Both the position numbers and the translations under genes were made by a program. Shown here in pieces: positions 32,051 to 43,800 of a stretch of DNA of 64,000 nt. Under the pieces are notes generated by a model. The model was not told the DNA's origin. It saw only the letters and a list, made by a program, of their open reading frames with translations, and searched no databases. Position 1 is the stretch's first letter. Every line of letters begins with the position of its first letter. Source of the DNA: Peromyscus leucopus (Eukaryota > Chordata > Mammalia > Rodentia > Cricetidae); NCBI RefSeq assembly GCF_004664715.2, contig NC_051072.1, forward strand, positions 28,075,997 through 28,139,996, read 5' to 3'.

Positions 32051-33337
32051 TGGTAAACAGAAATAATTGAACAAAGTATAACCAAAAAGAATTTGTAAAA
32101 TGTCTTGAAAGTACAATACACCAGGTTATCCCTATTCAAGTGTTAACCAGACCTGACCCCACTTCATTTCTGAAACCTGTTAAGACACCTATCCAGACAA
32201 ACTCAGGCCAGTGTGTAGTACTGTGACCACAAATAAGAAGTCAGGAATTACTGATTTTTGTGTAAGTCTTTTATAGTAAATTTTTCATTTTCACATTTCA
32301 ACAATGTATGTGTATAAATTGTTATATATGTAAAGTGGACAAAGTTAGCTGTTTTTAAGGAAATGAGCCAGTTTAGATCAAGTCTGTTCTACCTCTTATT
32401 CACTTTTTGCTTGTTTTGTTTCATTATAGAATGTATTTTAAACTCAGTTATGAAACAAAGAGTTCATAACTTTGAATTCTATACACATTTATTAATAATA
32501 TATGTACTATATATTCATATGTTATGAATATATACTTAGATATTTGTTGAATATATAACAAAATGATATATGAGTGAATAAAAATGAAGGTACTCATTTT
32601 GCATTGAATATAAAATTCCTCTTTAAAGTCAATTAACAGCTAAAAATCAGGTCAACTTGCTGAAGACTCCTGTCAAATACATTGTTTATAATTGTTAAAA
32701 AGAAATCATATTGTTAAAATATAAAATTTTACTGAGAAAAATTGAATAAACCGTAGATTGTATTTGATAGTAACAACGTGAAAAGGATGCAGAGATTCCC
32801 AAATGAAGAAAACTCAGTAGGGAAAGAGTCCCTTGCCGGGCTATAGCCCAGAAACTTCTTTCATCCCAGGGGTGAAAGGAGAGCTGACAACACACAGCAA
32901 CCCCCCAAAAAACAGCTAAAATGGAACCTGCTAAAATATAACTGACCCTGTGGGACAATGTTGAAAGTCTGGATTACCAGAAACCATGAACAATGAGCTC
33001 CCGGTACCTACTGTTTCCAGCAAGGGATTTGACACAGTGGATGGCTGCCTGCAGGAGCATCCGGTGGTTGATGAGGTCTGCCCAGACCATTGCTGGAGAA
33101 GTCATTATGCATTCCTCTTCCCAGGTTGGAATTCAACAAAATGTCAGTAGCTCAAAATTGCCCACTGTGGGAGCATTTATACTGTGAAAATCAGCAAATG
33201 CTCCAAATCAGACATTCATTTTTGCTTAATCTGCTAAGTACTATCAAGACATCATCAGCTATATCCCATGGCCCAGAATACTCTTTCAGCCAGGCAGATA
33301 ACCTGAAGAAGGATAGGGCTTGTGCTGTTAAAGAGTG
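32051..33337. other. Unassigned stretch
   Basis: AT-rich to about 32750, then more balanced. Three overlapping ~64-116-codon frames between 32993 and 33440 share no recognisable domain. No gene is called. Confidence 0.35.
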
Positions 33338-33510
33338 GTGTATGAGTGTTCTGTCTGCACGTATGTATATGCAGCATGTGTGTCTAGTGCCCACAGAGGC
33401 CGAAGAAGGATCTCTGAAACTGGAACTGTCTTATGGGTGAATGGAACTGAGCCTGGGTCCTCCACAAGAACAGCAAGTGTTATACACTGCTGAACCATCT
33501 CTACAGCCTC
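33338..33510 (-). mobile_element. B3 (B2-related) SINE
   Basis: Minus-strand B3 text 'tctagtgcccacagaggcc', 'ggatctctgaaactggaac', 'tgagcctgggtcctcc' and 'ctgaaccatctctacagcc', the last being the complement of the tRNA-like promoter head. Confidence 0.75.
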
Positions 33511-34178
33511 GGTAAGGATAGTCCTGACGCACTTAAGACCTTCTAGAAAGAAGAACCTTAATGATCACTGAAATCAGTTGTCACCAACCTAAAATTCTAC
33601 AGAGTTGTAGTCCAGACCAAATTAATTTAAAAAAAAAAAAAAAACAGCTCTTAACACCTCACAGAGGAAGTTGTGTATACTTTCTAAAATGAGATACTAA
33701 TTATTTTAACTCTAACCTTTTAATAGACAATACTTGAAGTACCATAGAAATTAGTATATTAACAATATGCTTCTATACATTCTCATAGAAAGAAATAATG
33801 TTCTCTGAAGTGAGCTCCCATAGGATATGGAAATGTAAAAATAAGTATTTAAAATCCCAAGATAATAAGAGAAAAATGAAGTGTTAATTTGGTGGGATCA
33901 ACAAGACACATGGCAGAGTAGAAGAGAAATTAACAAATGCAAAGATAAGTCAATGGAAACTGTGCAAAAGAACCACCCAAACATGTTTGGATATATTTAC
34001 ACACACCATACCCATGTATAAATATGTATGGTTATTATATAAAATGTGTGAATAGAGTATGCTGGTGAAATTTTTAGTGCTGGTAAGACATCAGCTCATA
34101 GATTCGAAAGAGGAAGTGTGTCTAAGAGTGTCAAAATGAACCAACGAGAAAACTCGAGGTGAGAACATAGGCTCCTAA
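33511..34178. other. Unassigned stretch
   Basis: Contains a poly-A run (about 33629-33645). No repeat or gene is recognised. Confidence 0.35.
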
Positions 34179-34314
34179 GCTGAACCTGATGGCACATGCT
34201 TTTAATCCCAGCACTCGGAGCAGAGGCAGGTGAATCTCTGAGTTTGAGGCCAGCCTGGTCTACAGAGCGAGTTCCAAGATAGCCAGGGCTACATAGAGAA
34301 ACCCTGTCTCGAAG
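34179..34314 (+). mobile_element. B1 SINE
   Basis: A full B1 in sense, with a diverged start ('gctgaacctgatggcac') and 'ccagcctggtctacagagcg', 'agccagggctacatagag' and 'aaccctgtctcg'. The tail has become a GGAA-rich tract. Confidence 0.88.
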
Positions 34315-34393
34315 AATGGGTGGGAGGAGGGAAGGAGGAAAGGAGGAAGGAAGAAAGGAAGGGAGAGAAGGAGGGAGGAAGGAAAGAAGAAAA
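34315..34393 (+). repeat. (GGAA)n-rich purine tract in B1 tail
   Basis: A/G-rich repeat of GGAA, GGAGG and GAAA units directly following the B1 body. Confidence 0.85.
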
Positions 34394-34496
34394 TTTCTTA
34401 ATTTGAACTTTGGTAGACAGTTGTATAGTAGTTGTCCAAATAACTCTAAGATGACTCACATATTAAACTGAAGAGATTTTAAAAACACATATTTTT

Positions 34497-34653
34497 TGTT
34501 TTGTTTTGTTTTTCAAGACAGGGTTTCTCTGCGTAGTTTTGCGCCTTTCCTGGAGCTAACTTGGTAGCCCAGGCTGGCCTCGAACTCACAGAGATCCGCC
34601 TGGCTCTGCCTCCCGAGTGCTGGGATTAAAGGCGTGCGCCACCACCGCCCGGC
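34497..34653 (-). mobile_element. B1 SINE with perfect 18-bp TSD
   Basis: Full-length minus-strand B1 of the 'gcgcctttcctgg' type. TTAAAAACACATATTTTT occurs at 34479-34496 and again at 34654-34671. The perfect long duplication and low divergence mark a young insertion. Confidence 0.97.
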
Positions 34654-35064
34654 TTAAAAACACATATTTTTAAACAATAAGAATTGTAACTCCACATTGA
34701 CTAGAACACCACTGTGGTCTTTTGAAGATACCTTTCCACTCAGAAATTAACATTAATTCAAAGTAGAGGGAAAGTTAAATGTTTGGAGACATATTAAATA
34801 CATGTATGTTTATATATATGCTCTTATAAAATATCACTAAATATTTAAGGAAAACTATTTCTTATTTTATAACATTTACAGACGTATAATATGTGACAAT
34901 AATAGCAAAAAGAGCGGCAAGGGAGAGAATGGAACTGCGGTGATTAAGGCTTCTTGTGAAGACATAATTTGCTGTGGACTATTACAAACTGAGGATGTAT
35001 AGTGTGGGGATTTTTTAGGGAGCAAGCAAAGGAATTCAATTAAAAGACTAAGATAAGAAATGAA

Positions 35065-35218
35065 GCCAGGTGGTGGCGGCGCACGCCTTTAATCCCAGCA
35101 CTTGGGAGGCAGAGCCAGGTGAATCTCTGTGAGTTCGAGGCCAGCCTGGGCTACAAAGTGAGTTCCAGGAAAGGCGCAAAGCTACATAGAGAAACCCTGT
35201 CTTGAAAAACCAAAAAAA
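35065..35218 (+). mobile_element. B1 SINE (cricetid type) with expanded tail
   Basis: Full-length B1 in sense with 'gttccaggaaaggcgcaaag' and 'gaaaccctgtcttg'. AAAAGACTAA before it (from 35043) and AAAAGACTGA beyond the purine tract (from 35416) suggest that the whole repeat tract is the grown tail of this SINE. Confidence 0.93.
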
Positions 35219-35219
35219 A

Positions 35220-35268
<49 letters not shown>

Positions 35269-35303
35269 GGAAGGAAGGAAGGAAGGAAGGAAGGAAGGAA
35301 GAG

Positions 35304-35398
<95 letters not shown>

Positions 35399-35407
35399 AG
35401 GAAGGGA
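35212..35407 (+). repeat. 196-bp uninterrupted purine tract (GA)n(GGAA)n(GAAA)n
   Basis: No pyrimidine occurs from 35212 to 35407. It is built of (A)n, about 20 GA units, then GGAA units, then about 28 GAAA units. The long frames on both strands here are artefacts. Confidence 0.97.
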
Positions 35408-35677
35408 CAGAGATCAAAAGACTGAAAGACAAAGCATCATACATGTGCTAATAGATTAATAGACTAGATACTCACCCCTTGCTATCTTCTAAACCTATCT
35501 GCACTATAATTTCCTTTCCTCATTCCTTTAATCCATTAGAAATCTTTTCGTTGTTTTCATGAAGTTGGAAGCACCAAACAGAATTGCAAAGGATGTTTTC
35601 AAGACAATAAATTATATGCTGATAATTTAAAGAATTCTGATCTGAACTTGGGCTGTAGTTTAATAGGAACCCTAAAC

Positions 35678-35887
35678 CATTGTTTCTCAACCTGTGGACC
35701 GCAACCCCTTTGGGGGGGTCACACATCAGATATCCTGTATAAAGACATTTACCTTACGATTCACGATTGTGAATGTAGCCAAATTACAGTGATGAAGTAG
35801 CAATGAAATAATTTTATGGTTGGGAGTCACCACAACATAAGGAACTGTACTAGGGGGTTGAGGCACCAGGCAGGTTGAGAGCCACCA
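35678..35887 (-). mobile_element. URR1 hAT-type DNA element
   Basis: Minus-strand URR1 from 'cattgtttctcaacctgtgg' to 'ggttgagagccacca', with 'ccctttgggggggtc', 'cagatatcctgtat' and 'attttatggttggg'. Flanks CCCTAAAC and CACCAAAC match at 6 of 8 bases, a likely 8-bp hAT duplication. It is non-autonomous. Confidence 0.9.
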
Positions 35888-36162
35888 CACCAAACCCTCT
35901 CAGTTTAAAGGGAGAAGGCTATCCATCTGCATCAAACAGAAATGGAGAGCTCTCTGGAAAGACGTCCTAACAAAATTTCTAGCATCTTATATTGGTGTTG
36001 TTATAAAGACTGAGCACTTATTTCGTACAGTATGTTTATTAACATATACGTAAGAAGTTCTATTGGCTCACTTGTCACTCTACAAATTTTGGGATGGAAC
36101 TCAGGTTATGCTCTGAAATACAGAAAGGTGTTACCTGTGTAGTCTTAGACAATAGCGAGAAA

Positions 36163-36213
<51 letters not shown>

Positions 36214-36405
36214 CATCATTTTTATTTCCATAACAAATGTTCTCAGTTTCACTTAACAGCTCACTAGCTTCCAACTTCCACACTCCTTTCTTGTGGGTGA
36301 CTATGATGGCTATCAAGAGCACAGGGATCCTCACTCTTCTCAAGAGATATGGTAAGGGGAGAAACGCCTCTCATTCAAACTTTTCATACAGACAATTGTG
36401 TTCTT
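35888..36405. other. Unassigned stretch with a (GT)n
   Basis: Contains the GT microsatellite at 36165-36212. Nothing else is recognised. Confidence 0.4.
36165..36212. repeat. (GT)n microsatellite
   Basis: Perfect GT dinucleotide repeat of about 48 bp. Confidence 0.97.
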
Positions 36406-36644
36406 TTGTGGTGTTTTTTGGTTTTTTTGTTTTTTGTTTTTTTTTGTTTTTTTGTTTGTTTGTTTGTTGGTTGGTTGGTTGGTTTTTTGGGGTTGTTTTG
36501 TTTTGTTTTTGAGACAGGATTTCTCTGTGTAACCCTGGCTGTCCTGGAACTCGCTCTGTAGACCAGGATGGCCTCGAACTAACAGAGATCCGCCTGCCTC
36601 TGTCTCCCGAGTGCTGGGATTAAAGTCACCAGCACTACCTGGCT
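36406..36644 (-). mobile_element. B1 SINE, older (Mus-like) type
   Basis: Minus-strand B1 with a long T/G-rich left end (complement of the tail) and 'aaccctggctgtcctggaac', the ancestral/Mus-like form. GACAATTGTGTTCTT (36391-36405) and GACAACTGTGGTCTT (36645-36659) are a 15-bp TSD with two mismatches. Confidence 0.92.
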
Positions 36645-36659
36645 GACAACTGTGGTCTT

Positions 36660-37621
36660 AAAGATTAACTCTGTAGTCATTTAGGATAAATAAAGTAAAG
36701 ATTTTACTTTTAAAGTAAAGAAACATTTAGAAATAAAAAGTTAGCTTTATTTCCTAGGTGCTTTCAGCCATGGGGCTGTGAGACAAGCAGGTACATAGCT
36801 GGAGTCATAGACAATATGTGGTTACATCAGTTGAATTTCCTCAACTATTTCTTGGCACTCTGATAAAATCCATTTTGGATAATCAGATTTTCGCATACAC
36901 ATATGCAACCTACCATTTTTCCTCCTCACATCTCACTAAGATTACAACATTGATGTCTTAAAGAAGAGGTAGTGTTCTGCTTCTTCTGTTCACATGCCTC
37001 TGTGTCAGTTTCTAATTCTGTGATCTCTATGCTACTACTTAATAACCAATAGCAGCACCCTAAGCAAAATCTCCTTCCCCAGCTGGGCTAAATTCTTAAC
37101 ATAACCTATCAAGTAATACTGCCATGGGTTTATTATCTTTTGATAAGCCATAAAAATGACTCTAAAGTATCTGTTTTATTACTTTCAACTCAAAATCTCC
37201 TACATTTTAAGACTGAATGAAGACTGAGCTCTTTGGAGGTGAGAGGTTTGGGGTAAGACAATGATTATGATGGGAGATGCTGTGGTGTATTCAAATCACT
37301 TCTTCCACAAACCCTGAGATCTTGTCCTTACTTATATATAATCATTTGAGCCTCTATCCTTTTCCTAGGTGTCTTGGTATCCTTTACACAGATGGATACA
37401 TGACAAACCTTTTCTGCCTTTGATCTCCAGATGAGGTCATTCATGCCTAATGTCCAGTGATAACACTGGATAGGCTCAAGTCCAGGTAGTAATTGTATAT
37501 AGATAAATTTTGTCTTAATTTGTTTGTTTAAATTATATGAAAGAGTATCTATGTGTGTTTAAGGTCTTTTCTGTATTTATTTTGTTGTTAGTTTGAAAGT
37601 AAATGCCCTTCAAAAGTTCCA
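36660..37621. other. Unassigned stretch
   Basis: No repeat or gene is recognised. Confidence 0.4.
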
Positions 37622-38033
37622 TGTGCTTGGTTTCTAGTGGTAGGTCCAATTGTTGAGAGATCGTGAGATTATGAGGGCTCTGACATAATATATGAATTAT
37701 CCTCTTGATGGATTCATACATAACCTGATAGCTTTATTTGCATATTGGTGAAAATGGGAGGTGAGACCTAGTTGAAGAAAGCAGGTCACCTGGGCACGCC
37801 CTAGATGGGTTTATCTTACCCTTCCTGTCTCATTTCTAATTTTTCGGCCACCATCAGGTGAGCACCACTGCTCCACCCCAACCCTTTGTCATGATGCCAA
37901 GTCATACCACAGTTCCACAAATAATAGACCCACATGGCCATGTACTAAAACCTCTTGAACCATGAGCCAAAATATAACTTTCCTTGTTTGAGTTTCCTCA
38001 GATATTTTTCAGGGTGATGAAAAGGTTAACACA
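37622..38033 (+). mobile_element. MaLR-type LTR, diverged
   Basis: Begins TGTGCTTGG and ends TTAACACA. Contains 'gattatgagggctctgac', 'gaaccatgagccaaaatata' and 'cctcagatatttttcagg', the usual order of a MaLR LTR in sense, including a decayed AATAAA region. Confidence 0.55.
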
Positions 38034-40150
38034 TTAAGAACTTAGGAACTGAGATTTTTAAATATTACATAGTTAGAAGAACTTTTGTACTCTACATGTT
38101 GAATTACCTTCATTCTTTTCCCTGAACTGGAGTTTAAAGGAAAGATATAACCTTGAGCTTTCAGCTGGGAGCAAATCATTGCTCCCAAAGGAACAGCTCT
38201 CATCATGCTGAGAGAAATTTGTAGAATCCACTCCAGTTCTGTGTGACTATTCACAGTGACAAATGAAAAGGGTCCCCACATCCCAGTGTGCCATCTGACC
38301 ACCATAACTGGGGTATCCATAACACCAAATAATAGAATAAGTGTCAATTAGCAAACTTTTAGTGTTGTTTATACTTTAAACCCACAAATGGTAACAAAGA
38401 AGGGAATGAGAAGAGCACAGAATTTAGCTTATATTTTCTGGAGGTGAGTGCCAACCTTCCTTGCTATTTCATTCTCCTAAATTTGTGTTTAATGTTAAAA
38501 TTAAAGAAAGGTAGACACATTGGCTCAGGGGGAGTTTCAGGTTACCAGAGATAATTGTTTCATGGAAGAAAACTCTGCCAAAATGGCATTTATTCAGTAT
38601 TCCAAAATGAGTGTGACATTTGAGAAAAGTAGTTAAGCATGGCCTCCACAATTTTCAAGAGAAATAAAAGGACATTAATTATATCAAAACCTTTTGGGCT
38701 ACATTTTCAAACTGTGCCTACTGACTACATTTGAATTTATGAGATAGTTGGATTTGGTGCTATGAAACATTAGTGTTGTGTCCACATAGATATTATTAGA
38801 ACTGTTTCTTCTACAGACACTAAAATGGGAACAGCTGACAGCCCAAGGAAATGAAAAGCTATTTGCCTGATGAATTGCAAAACAATAGGTGAGTAGAACC
38901 TTAATCCCACTTTCCTACCACGTCACCCTTACCCTTGGCATGCACCACAGAATGCTATCTTAAACACCCAAACTGCCTTCTCAGCAGAGCCTTCGAAACA
39001 TTCAAGAAAACACTGTAATTAGGCAGCTCATTATGGCAGCTGAAACTCTAACAGATTTTGATATCTATTAAAACAACACTTTACCTCTTCAAAGTTGCTC
39101 TAGGAAATGATTTCTCATCTTATGTCTGTGTGGAGTTTTTAGCATCTCCACTCAGAAGCACTGATGACCTTCAGAAATTGGCCATCCATTAGGGAAAGGC
39201 CACCTAAGAAGCACAACAGAAAAACGTTTACATTAATGCATCTGGCTGATGATATATTCTGAAGCTGAGTTTGGAAATAATAGTCTAGTCGCCTCCAGCT
39301 TCTTGGATTCCAGGTAGTCATTTTTGACTGAAGCCATTTGCTCCTTGACTCCTTGGACATTAACCAGTCATAAAGAGAATGTGAGCCTCGCTACTCCAAC
39401 TCCTTCAGAGTGTGTTGGGAATTGCCAGACACCATAATCTCATAGAGGACCAATTCTCATCTCAGTTCTATCTGATTCTATTTCCTTGTCTCCCTACGAA
39501 GGAAGCCAGATTCTGACAATGTAAGTTTCCTGTCAATGTGGCTGAAAAACAAAGCTGCCCGAGAGGATGAAGGGACATGTACTGGCAGGACAGAAGGATT
39601 AGAAGTAGGCTGAGTCTGCCCCACTGTAGGTACAACTGTTCCTATCAGCTCTTCAGGTGGAAGTGACAGAAAGCCCAGTTCAAATTACGTAGCCAATGGG
39701 GAACGTGAGTCACATGGTCAGCAGTCAAGCGTATCTGAATGCATTTGAACACGTGTAGGAACAGGACAGTAATCCACCTCTGTTGCCTGTGCTCATACCT
39801 TTGGTGTTCCCTTCTAGGCTTGCTTGCACACTTCCAGAGCAAAGCCCAGAGAAAACAACATTGACCCAGTCTCATGGAACAAAGGTCCTAGGACTGCTTT
39901 GCAATGGAAAAAAAAGTAAAAATGAATACATAGTTTGATATAGCTCCTATGCTACCACTAAATTAATCTCCATAGAGAGAGAGGGGTGATTTTTTTTTTA
40001 ATCATTCAATAACTTGGCATTCTAGGAGCCAAGTGCAACGTTAGTTCTATTGAAATCACCAGGGTCAGGTCACCATGACCACACACACACACACACACAC
40101 TTAAGTAAATAAAAGTATTTAAAGGCATTGGGAAGGGTAAACACCGAGAC
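38034..40150. other. Long unassigned stretch
   Basis: About 2.1 kb without a repeat I can name apart from a CA repeat at 40078-40100. Minus-strand frames of 60-101 codons have no domain. It could hold unique sequence. Confidence 0.4.
40078..40100. repeat. (CA)n microsatellite
   Basis: Perfect CA repeat of about 23 bp. Confidence 0.9.
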
Positions 40151-40722
40151 TGTTGTACCCAGAGTCCCCCAAAGACCATCAAGAGACCAAATCTGATGCA
40201 AAAGCAAAGAGTCTTTTTACTGTTGCAAGTTAACCCAAGCCTCCCTGTCTGACTGTCTGACACAGCAGCAGAGCAGGAGAGACCCTGAGTAGCAAGAGGG
40301 CAGGGTATTTATAGGGAGTAAAGCAGTGGGGGAGGGCATCTTGGGGTCTACAGACTACATAGGAACAGACTCAGGATTGGTATATGCAAGCAGCAATCAT
40401 GTTAGTAACTTCTAATTGGCTAGGATTAGTTGGGGTTTACAGTTATCCATTTTAGAGCAGGCCTGGACAAGTCCCAGGCTTTGTCCTTGAGCTGCTATGG
40501 AGGCTGGCTGGCCCAGCACATACTGATTGTGGGAGCTGGCTCAATGGCCAAGGCTTGGTACATCCTATCTCCCTGTCCCTGCTGGCAGGGGCATCAGTGA
40601 TTAATTGTCTTTTGTTCATGGCCCTCTCAGAAACGGTTTGCTCAGTCTCAGGAAACTGAAATTGAGGCCTGATCTCTGAGAGAAGACTGAGCAGCCTGTT
40701 ACGGCTTCTGCTTGTCCTTTCA
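40151..40722 (-). mobile_element. Candidate ERV LTR (betaretrovirus-like)
   Basis: Read on the minus strand it has a TATA box (CTATAAATA, about 40309-40317), then 'cttttgcatcag' and a terminus 'gggtacaaca', as in class II LTR R-U5 regions. The right end is guessed and no TSD is found, so it may be truncated. Confidence 0.5.
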
Positions 40723-41529
40723 GTAACTAACTACTAAACACTACTTCAAAGGTTCTTCAACCTAACTATACATGATCCCAGAAACTTTATGTAAACATAT
40801 AAATATGTAAACAAAACCAGGGCTTCATCCCTTTAAAATTCTGACAGATCAGATCCAAGGCATGAACTGGAGGTTTGAACTCTGCAAAAGCTCTTCAGAT
40901 GATTCACTCAGGTATGGCTCATCTAGTAGTGTCAATGGATTCATTTATTAAACAAGTGTGATAAAATAATTCAGCAATTCTCTATCTTCTCCAGCTGTGA
41001 ACCACTTAACACCAAGAACCCTAGAGCCCACATACTGTGCCCACTCACACTTCACCTGCACCAGACACGTCTCCTCCATTGATGTTCCAGCAGGAGGCCC
41101 CTCAAGAGAATAGTCTCTTTAAAAATTCTAACTAGGACTCTGAGTTCTGCCCTACTTACAGCAATGTGTTTGCCAAGGTTACCAGTGTTCCTCAGAATTC
41201 ATTTTTCAAGTTTATGATTAATGGAAAAATTGAGCTTAGCTGTATATTAAAATACAATATGTCCAATTCAGTAAATGCTTTCCTCTTTCCTTCCCTTTCC
41301 ACTTCACCACTCTCCCTGAAGATCACCATGGACTTTAGTACTGGATGACACTTCACTACCTTTAAAATAATACACCATGCAGACATGCCCATCATGGTGC
41401 AGTCTCCTATCCTTCCTAATACTTTCACGAACCACTCATGTGAAATTGATTGATTTTTCTATTCCATCAGCATCCATTCTTTCAACCTATATTTATGTCC
41501 TTTGCCCAAATTAGAATGCAGAGTCAAAA
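40723..41529. other. Unassigned stretch
   Basis: Nothing is recognised. Confidence 0.4.
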
Positions 41530-42160
41530 AGTTCAATTACTCTATGCTTAGTATTTATCTGAATCTTTTTCAGCTCCTTCCCTGGTTTGCATTCATGTTT
41601 TACTTGAGAAAAATCCCAACATGTAAAATCTATCATGTCACCCTGTACTTAAAACCCTTTAATAACTTCATCTCCTGTGAAGATTCCTCTCTATGCCCTA
41701 ACATACTGTCTGGCCCTTACTTCCAGTCTGGGCTCATCTCCCTTACGTGTTATTCGACCAGCTCTGATCTCCTTGCTTCTCCTTCAAAAGTCAAGCCTCT
41801 TCCTGCCTCTGGATCTTGCACTTATGGCTTCCTTTAGCTGGATGTTCATATTCCTGATGTCAGCAACTCTTCCTTTGTCACTTTGTTTGGTCTTGCATGT
41901 CATTCTGCTCAGCTCTCTCCATCTTTGGCTCTCCTATACAACAGATGCCTATTGAGGGCTCAGTGACAACTTTTCTAATAGCACCTATTGTCACCTAAAA
42001 TACTACATACAAGACATTTATGTTAATACATAACCTGTGCCTGTTTTCCGGTAGAAGATCTAAGTTCCATGATGACACAGAACTTATTTGATCTGCTTCT
42101 GTATCTCAAACCCAGACTAATGATGATATTCAATAAATATTTGTGGAATAAATAAACAAA
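41530..42160 (+). mobile_element. L2 LINE 3' end
   Basis: The order is that of L2 in sense: 'cagctccttccctgg', 'acccttttaataacttc'-like text, 'tctgatctccttgc', 'caactcttcctttgtcac', 'atagcacctattgtcacc', 'agatctaagttccatgatg' and a terminal 'caataaatatttgtggaat'. The frames at 41502-41955 are remnants or chance. Confidence 0.72.
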
Positions 42161-42171
42161 TGACACAAGTG

Positions 42172-42572
42172 TGTAGATGTAACCAATCGTCTTATTAAAA
42201 TAAGAACACAGAGCAATGTAAAAAGAAAGCCAGAGTCAGAGCTCAGAGATAAAATCTACCTCCTGCATGCTCCTAACTTCCCCGAGAGAGAGCTCCCTGT
42301 TTGTCTGTGTTTAAATAGTCTTTCTGTTCTGCCTTCTCATTGGTTGTAAACCCAACCACATGACTGCCTCATCACTGCCTGTAAGTACCGCCCTCCAGGT
42401 CTTAAAGGCGTATGTCTCCAATACTGGCTGTATCCCTGAACACACAGAAATCTACCTAGCTCTTCTAACCACCATGCTCTTGCTATGGCTCTAATAGCTC
42501 TGACCCAAGGGCAACTTTATTTATTAACATAAAATTAAAATCACATTTCAGTACAAATAAAATATCACCATA
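42172..42572 (-). mobile_element. Solo ERV LTR (LTR-D, related to LTR-A), perfect TSD
   Basis: The 401-bp LTR is flanked by CAAGTG (42166-42171 and 42573-42578). On the plus strand it starts TGTAGATGTAACC and ends ATCACCATA. The minus strand shares with LTR-A the end 'aataagac' and a B1-like segment ('acgcctttaag', with 'gatttctgtgtgttc' nearby). It sits just beyond the L2 3' end. Confidence 0.82.
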
Positions 42573-42729
42573 CAAGTGTGTTTAGAATTATGACTTACAG
42601 GTCACTCAGTTCACTGGGCCTTAAGAATACCTGGATATTACATTGATGTATATAAAAAATTTAATGTCCTACTGTCACTAATAACTACTGCAAATCTCAA
42701 CTATTCCCTTTAGTTCTCTGAGCCTCTTA

Positions 42730-42731
<2 letters not shown>

Positions 42732-42772
<41 letters not shown>
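42732..42772. repeat. (CA)n microsatellite
   Basis: Perfect CA repeat of about 41 bp. Confidence 0.95.
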
Positions 42773-42774
<2 letters not shown>

Positions 42775-43569
42775 TACCTCCTCACAGTAGATCATCTAGC
42801 TAACTATTTTTAAAACACGGTATTTACAAAAAAAAAGAAATGGTTGTATCACATTATAAAAGCTTCATCCATACTTTTCTAATTCCTCAAGTTACAAAAG
42901 AAAGATTTATTTCCTCTTCTTGAAGACAATTCTTCATTATTTTAGACTCTATTTCCTTCTCCCATCTAAGGACCTTTCTCCTTCTCAATCTTCAAATGTG
43001 TTCATGTCCATCCCACCTTAAAGCAAAATGAAAATACAGCAGTATAGTCCTATAGCACAAATATTTCTAATTGGATAAGTCTGACCAGATCTGGAGGTTC
43101 AGGTTATTTTTTCAGTGTTCCTCCAGTGGTTCTGATGTGTGACCAAGTTTAGGAACTACTGCAAAAGATGGTGCTTGCTGCCTATGTACTTTGTACCAGT
43201 TGAGTACTCCTAGAGTGACTGTGCCAGTGTACATAAGTACAGGTGATGTGGCTTTCCAAAACAAAGTCCCTGTCAGCTAACAGCTCTGTATAGCATGTGG
43301 CAGAGCACCTGGCAATCACAGGCTTGTGGTGATGAATGCGTCTAAGTAGGAAATCATTTGGGGAAATGACTCAAAGTGCAGCCTTTCTGCCTACTGGCTT
43401 GGGAATGTGACTTACTTCTGAAAGACATTGCACAGATGCTCAGGCAAGGCAGCAGTGCTGAGTCTCTCCAATCAAGGCTTCAGCCAGCGCTGTCACTGAT
43501 GAATCAGGGCCACAGACGCTCTCATCCTGCAACAAGGTCAAGAATCCAGCTCTCAACCCAAAATAGATG
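42773..43569. other. Unassigned stretch
   Basis: No repeat or gene is recognised. Confidence 0.4.
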
Positions 43570-43800
43570 AGTTTGAATCCTGACTCTGTCACTTCCTCGG
43601 TTTGGGAACTGAATCAGTCCTTTAAGTTTCTGAAGACTCAGTCTCTAGTTTTAATTCCAGAGGAAAGACAAACGGATAATAAAGATTTTAGTCATAACCA
43701 TTTCAAAGTTTGTTAGAAGGTCAGATGAAATTATGCAAATAGAGCATTGAGCACATTTCCTTGGCCCAACATAAGCATGAATATATACCAGTTACTATGA
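43570..43800 (-). mobile_element. MIR SINE
   Basis: Minus-strand MIR: 'agtttgaatcctgactctg', 'gtcacttcc', 'ggataataaagattttag', 'gaaattatgcaaatagagc', 'attgagcacatttccttgg' and 'ataccagttactatg'. An ancient fossil SINE. Confidence 0.7.

Noticed and set aside
32993..33440. Possible processed pseudogene (overlapping frames)
   Set aside because: I could not match any reading to a known protein. No poly-A tail or duplication marks a retrocopy, and the right part is a B3 SINE.
35151..35459. 97- and 85-codon frames rich in Ser/Phe/Leu or Lys/Glu/Arg
   Set aside because: They are direct translations of the (GA)(GGAA)(GAAA) tract and the B1 body.
43376..43570. 64-codon plus-strand frame with balanced composition
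   Set aside because: Too short, with no motif and no splice or promoter context that can be judged by eye.
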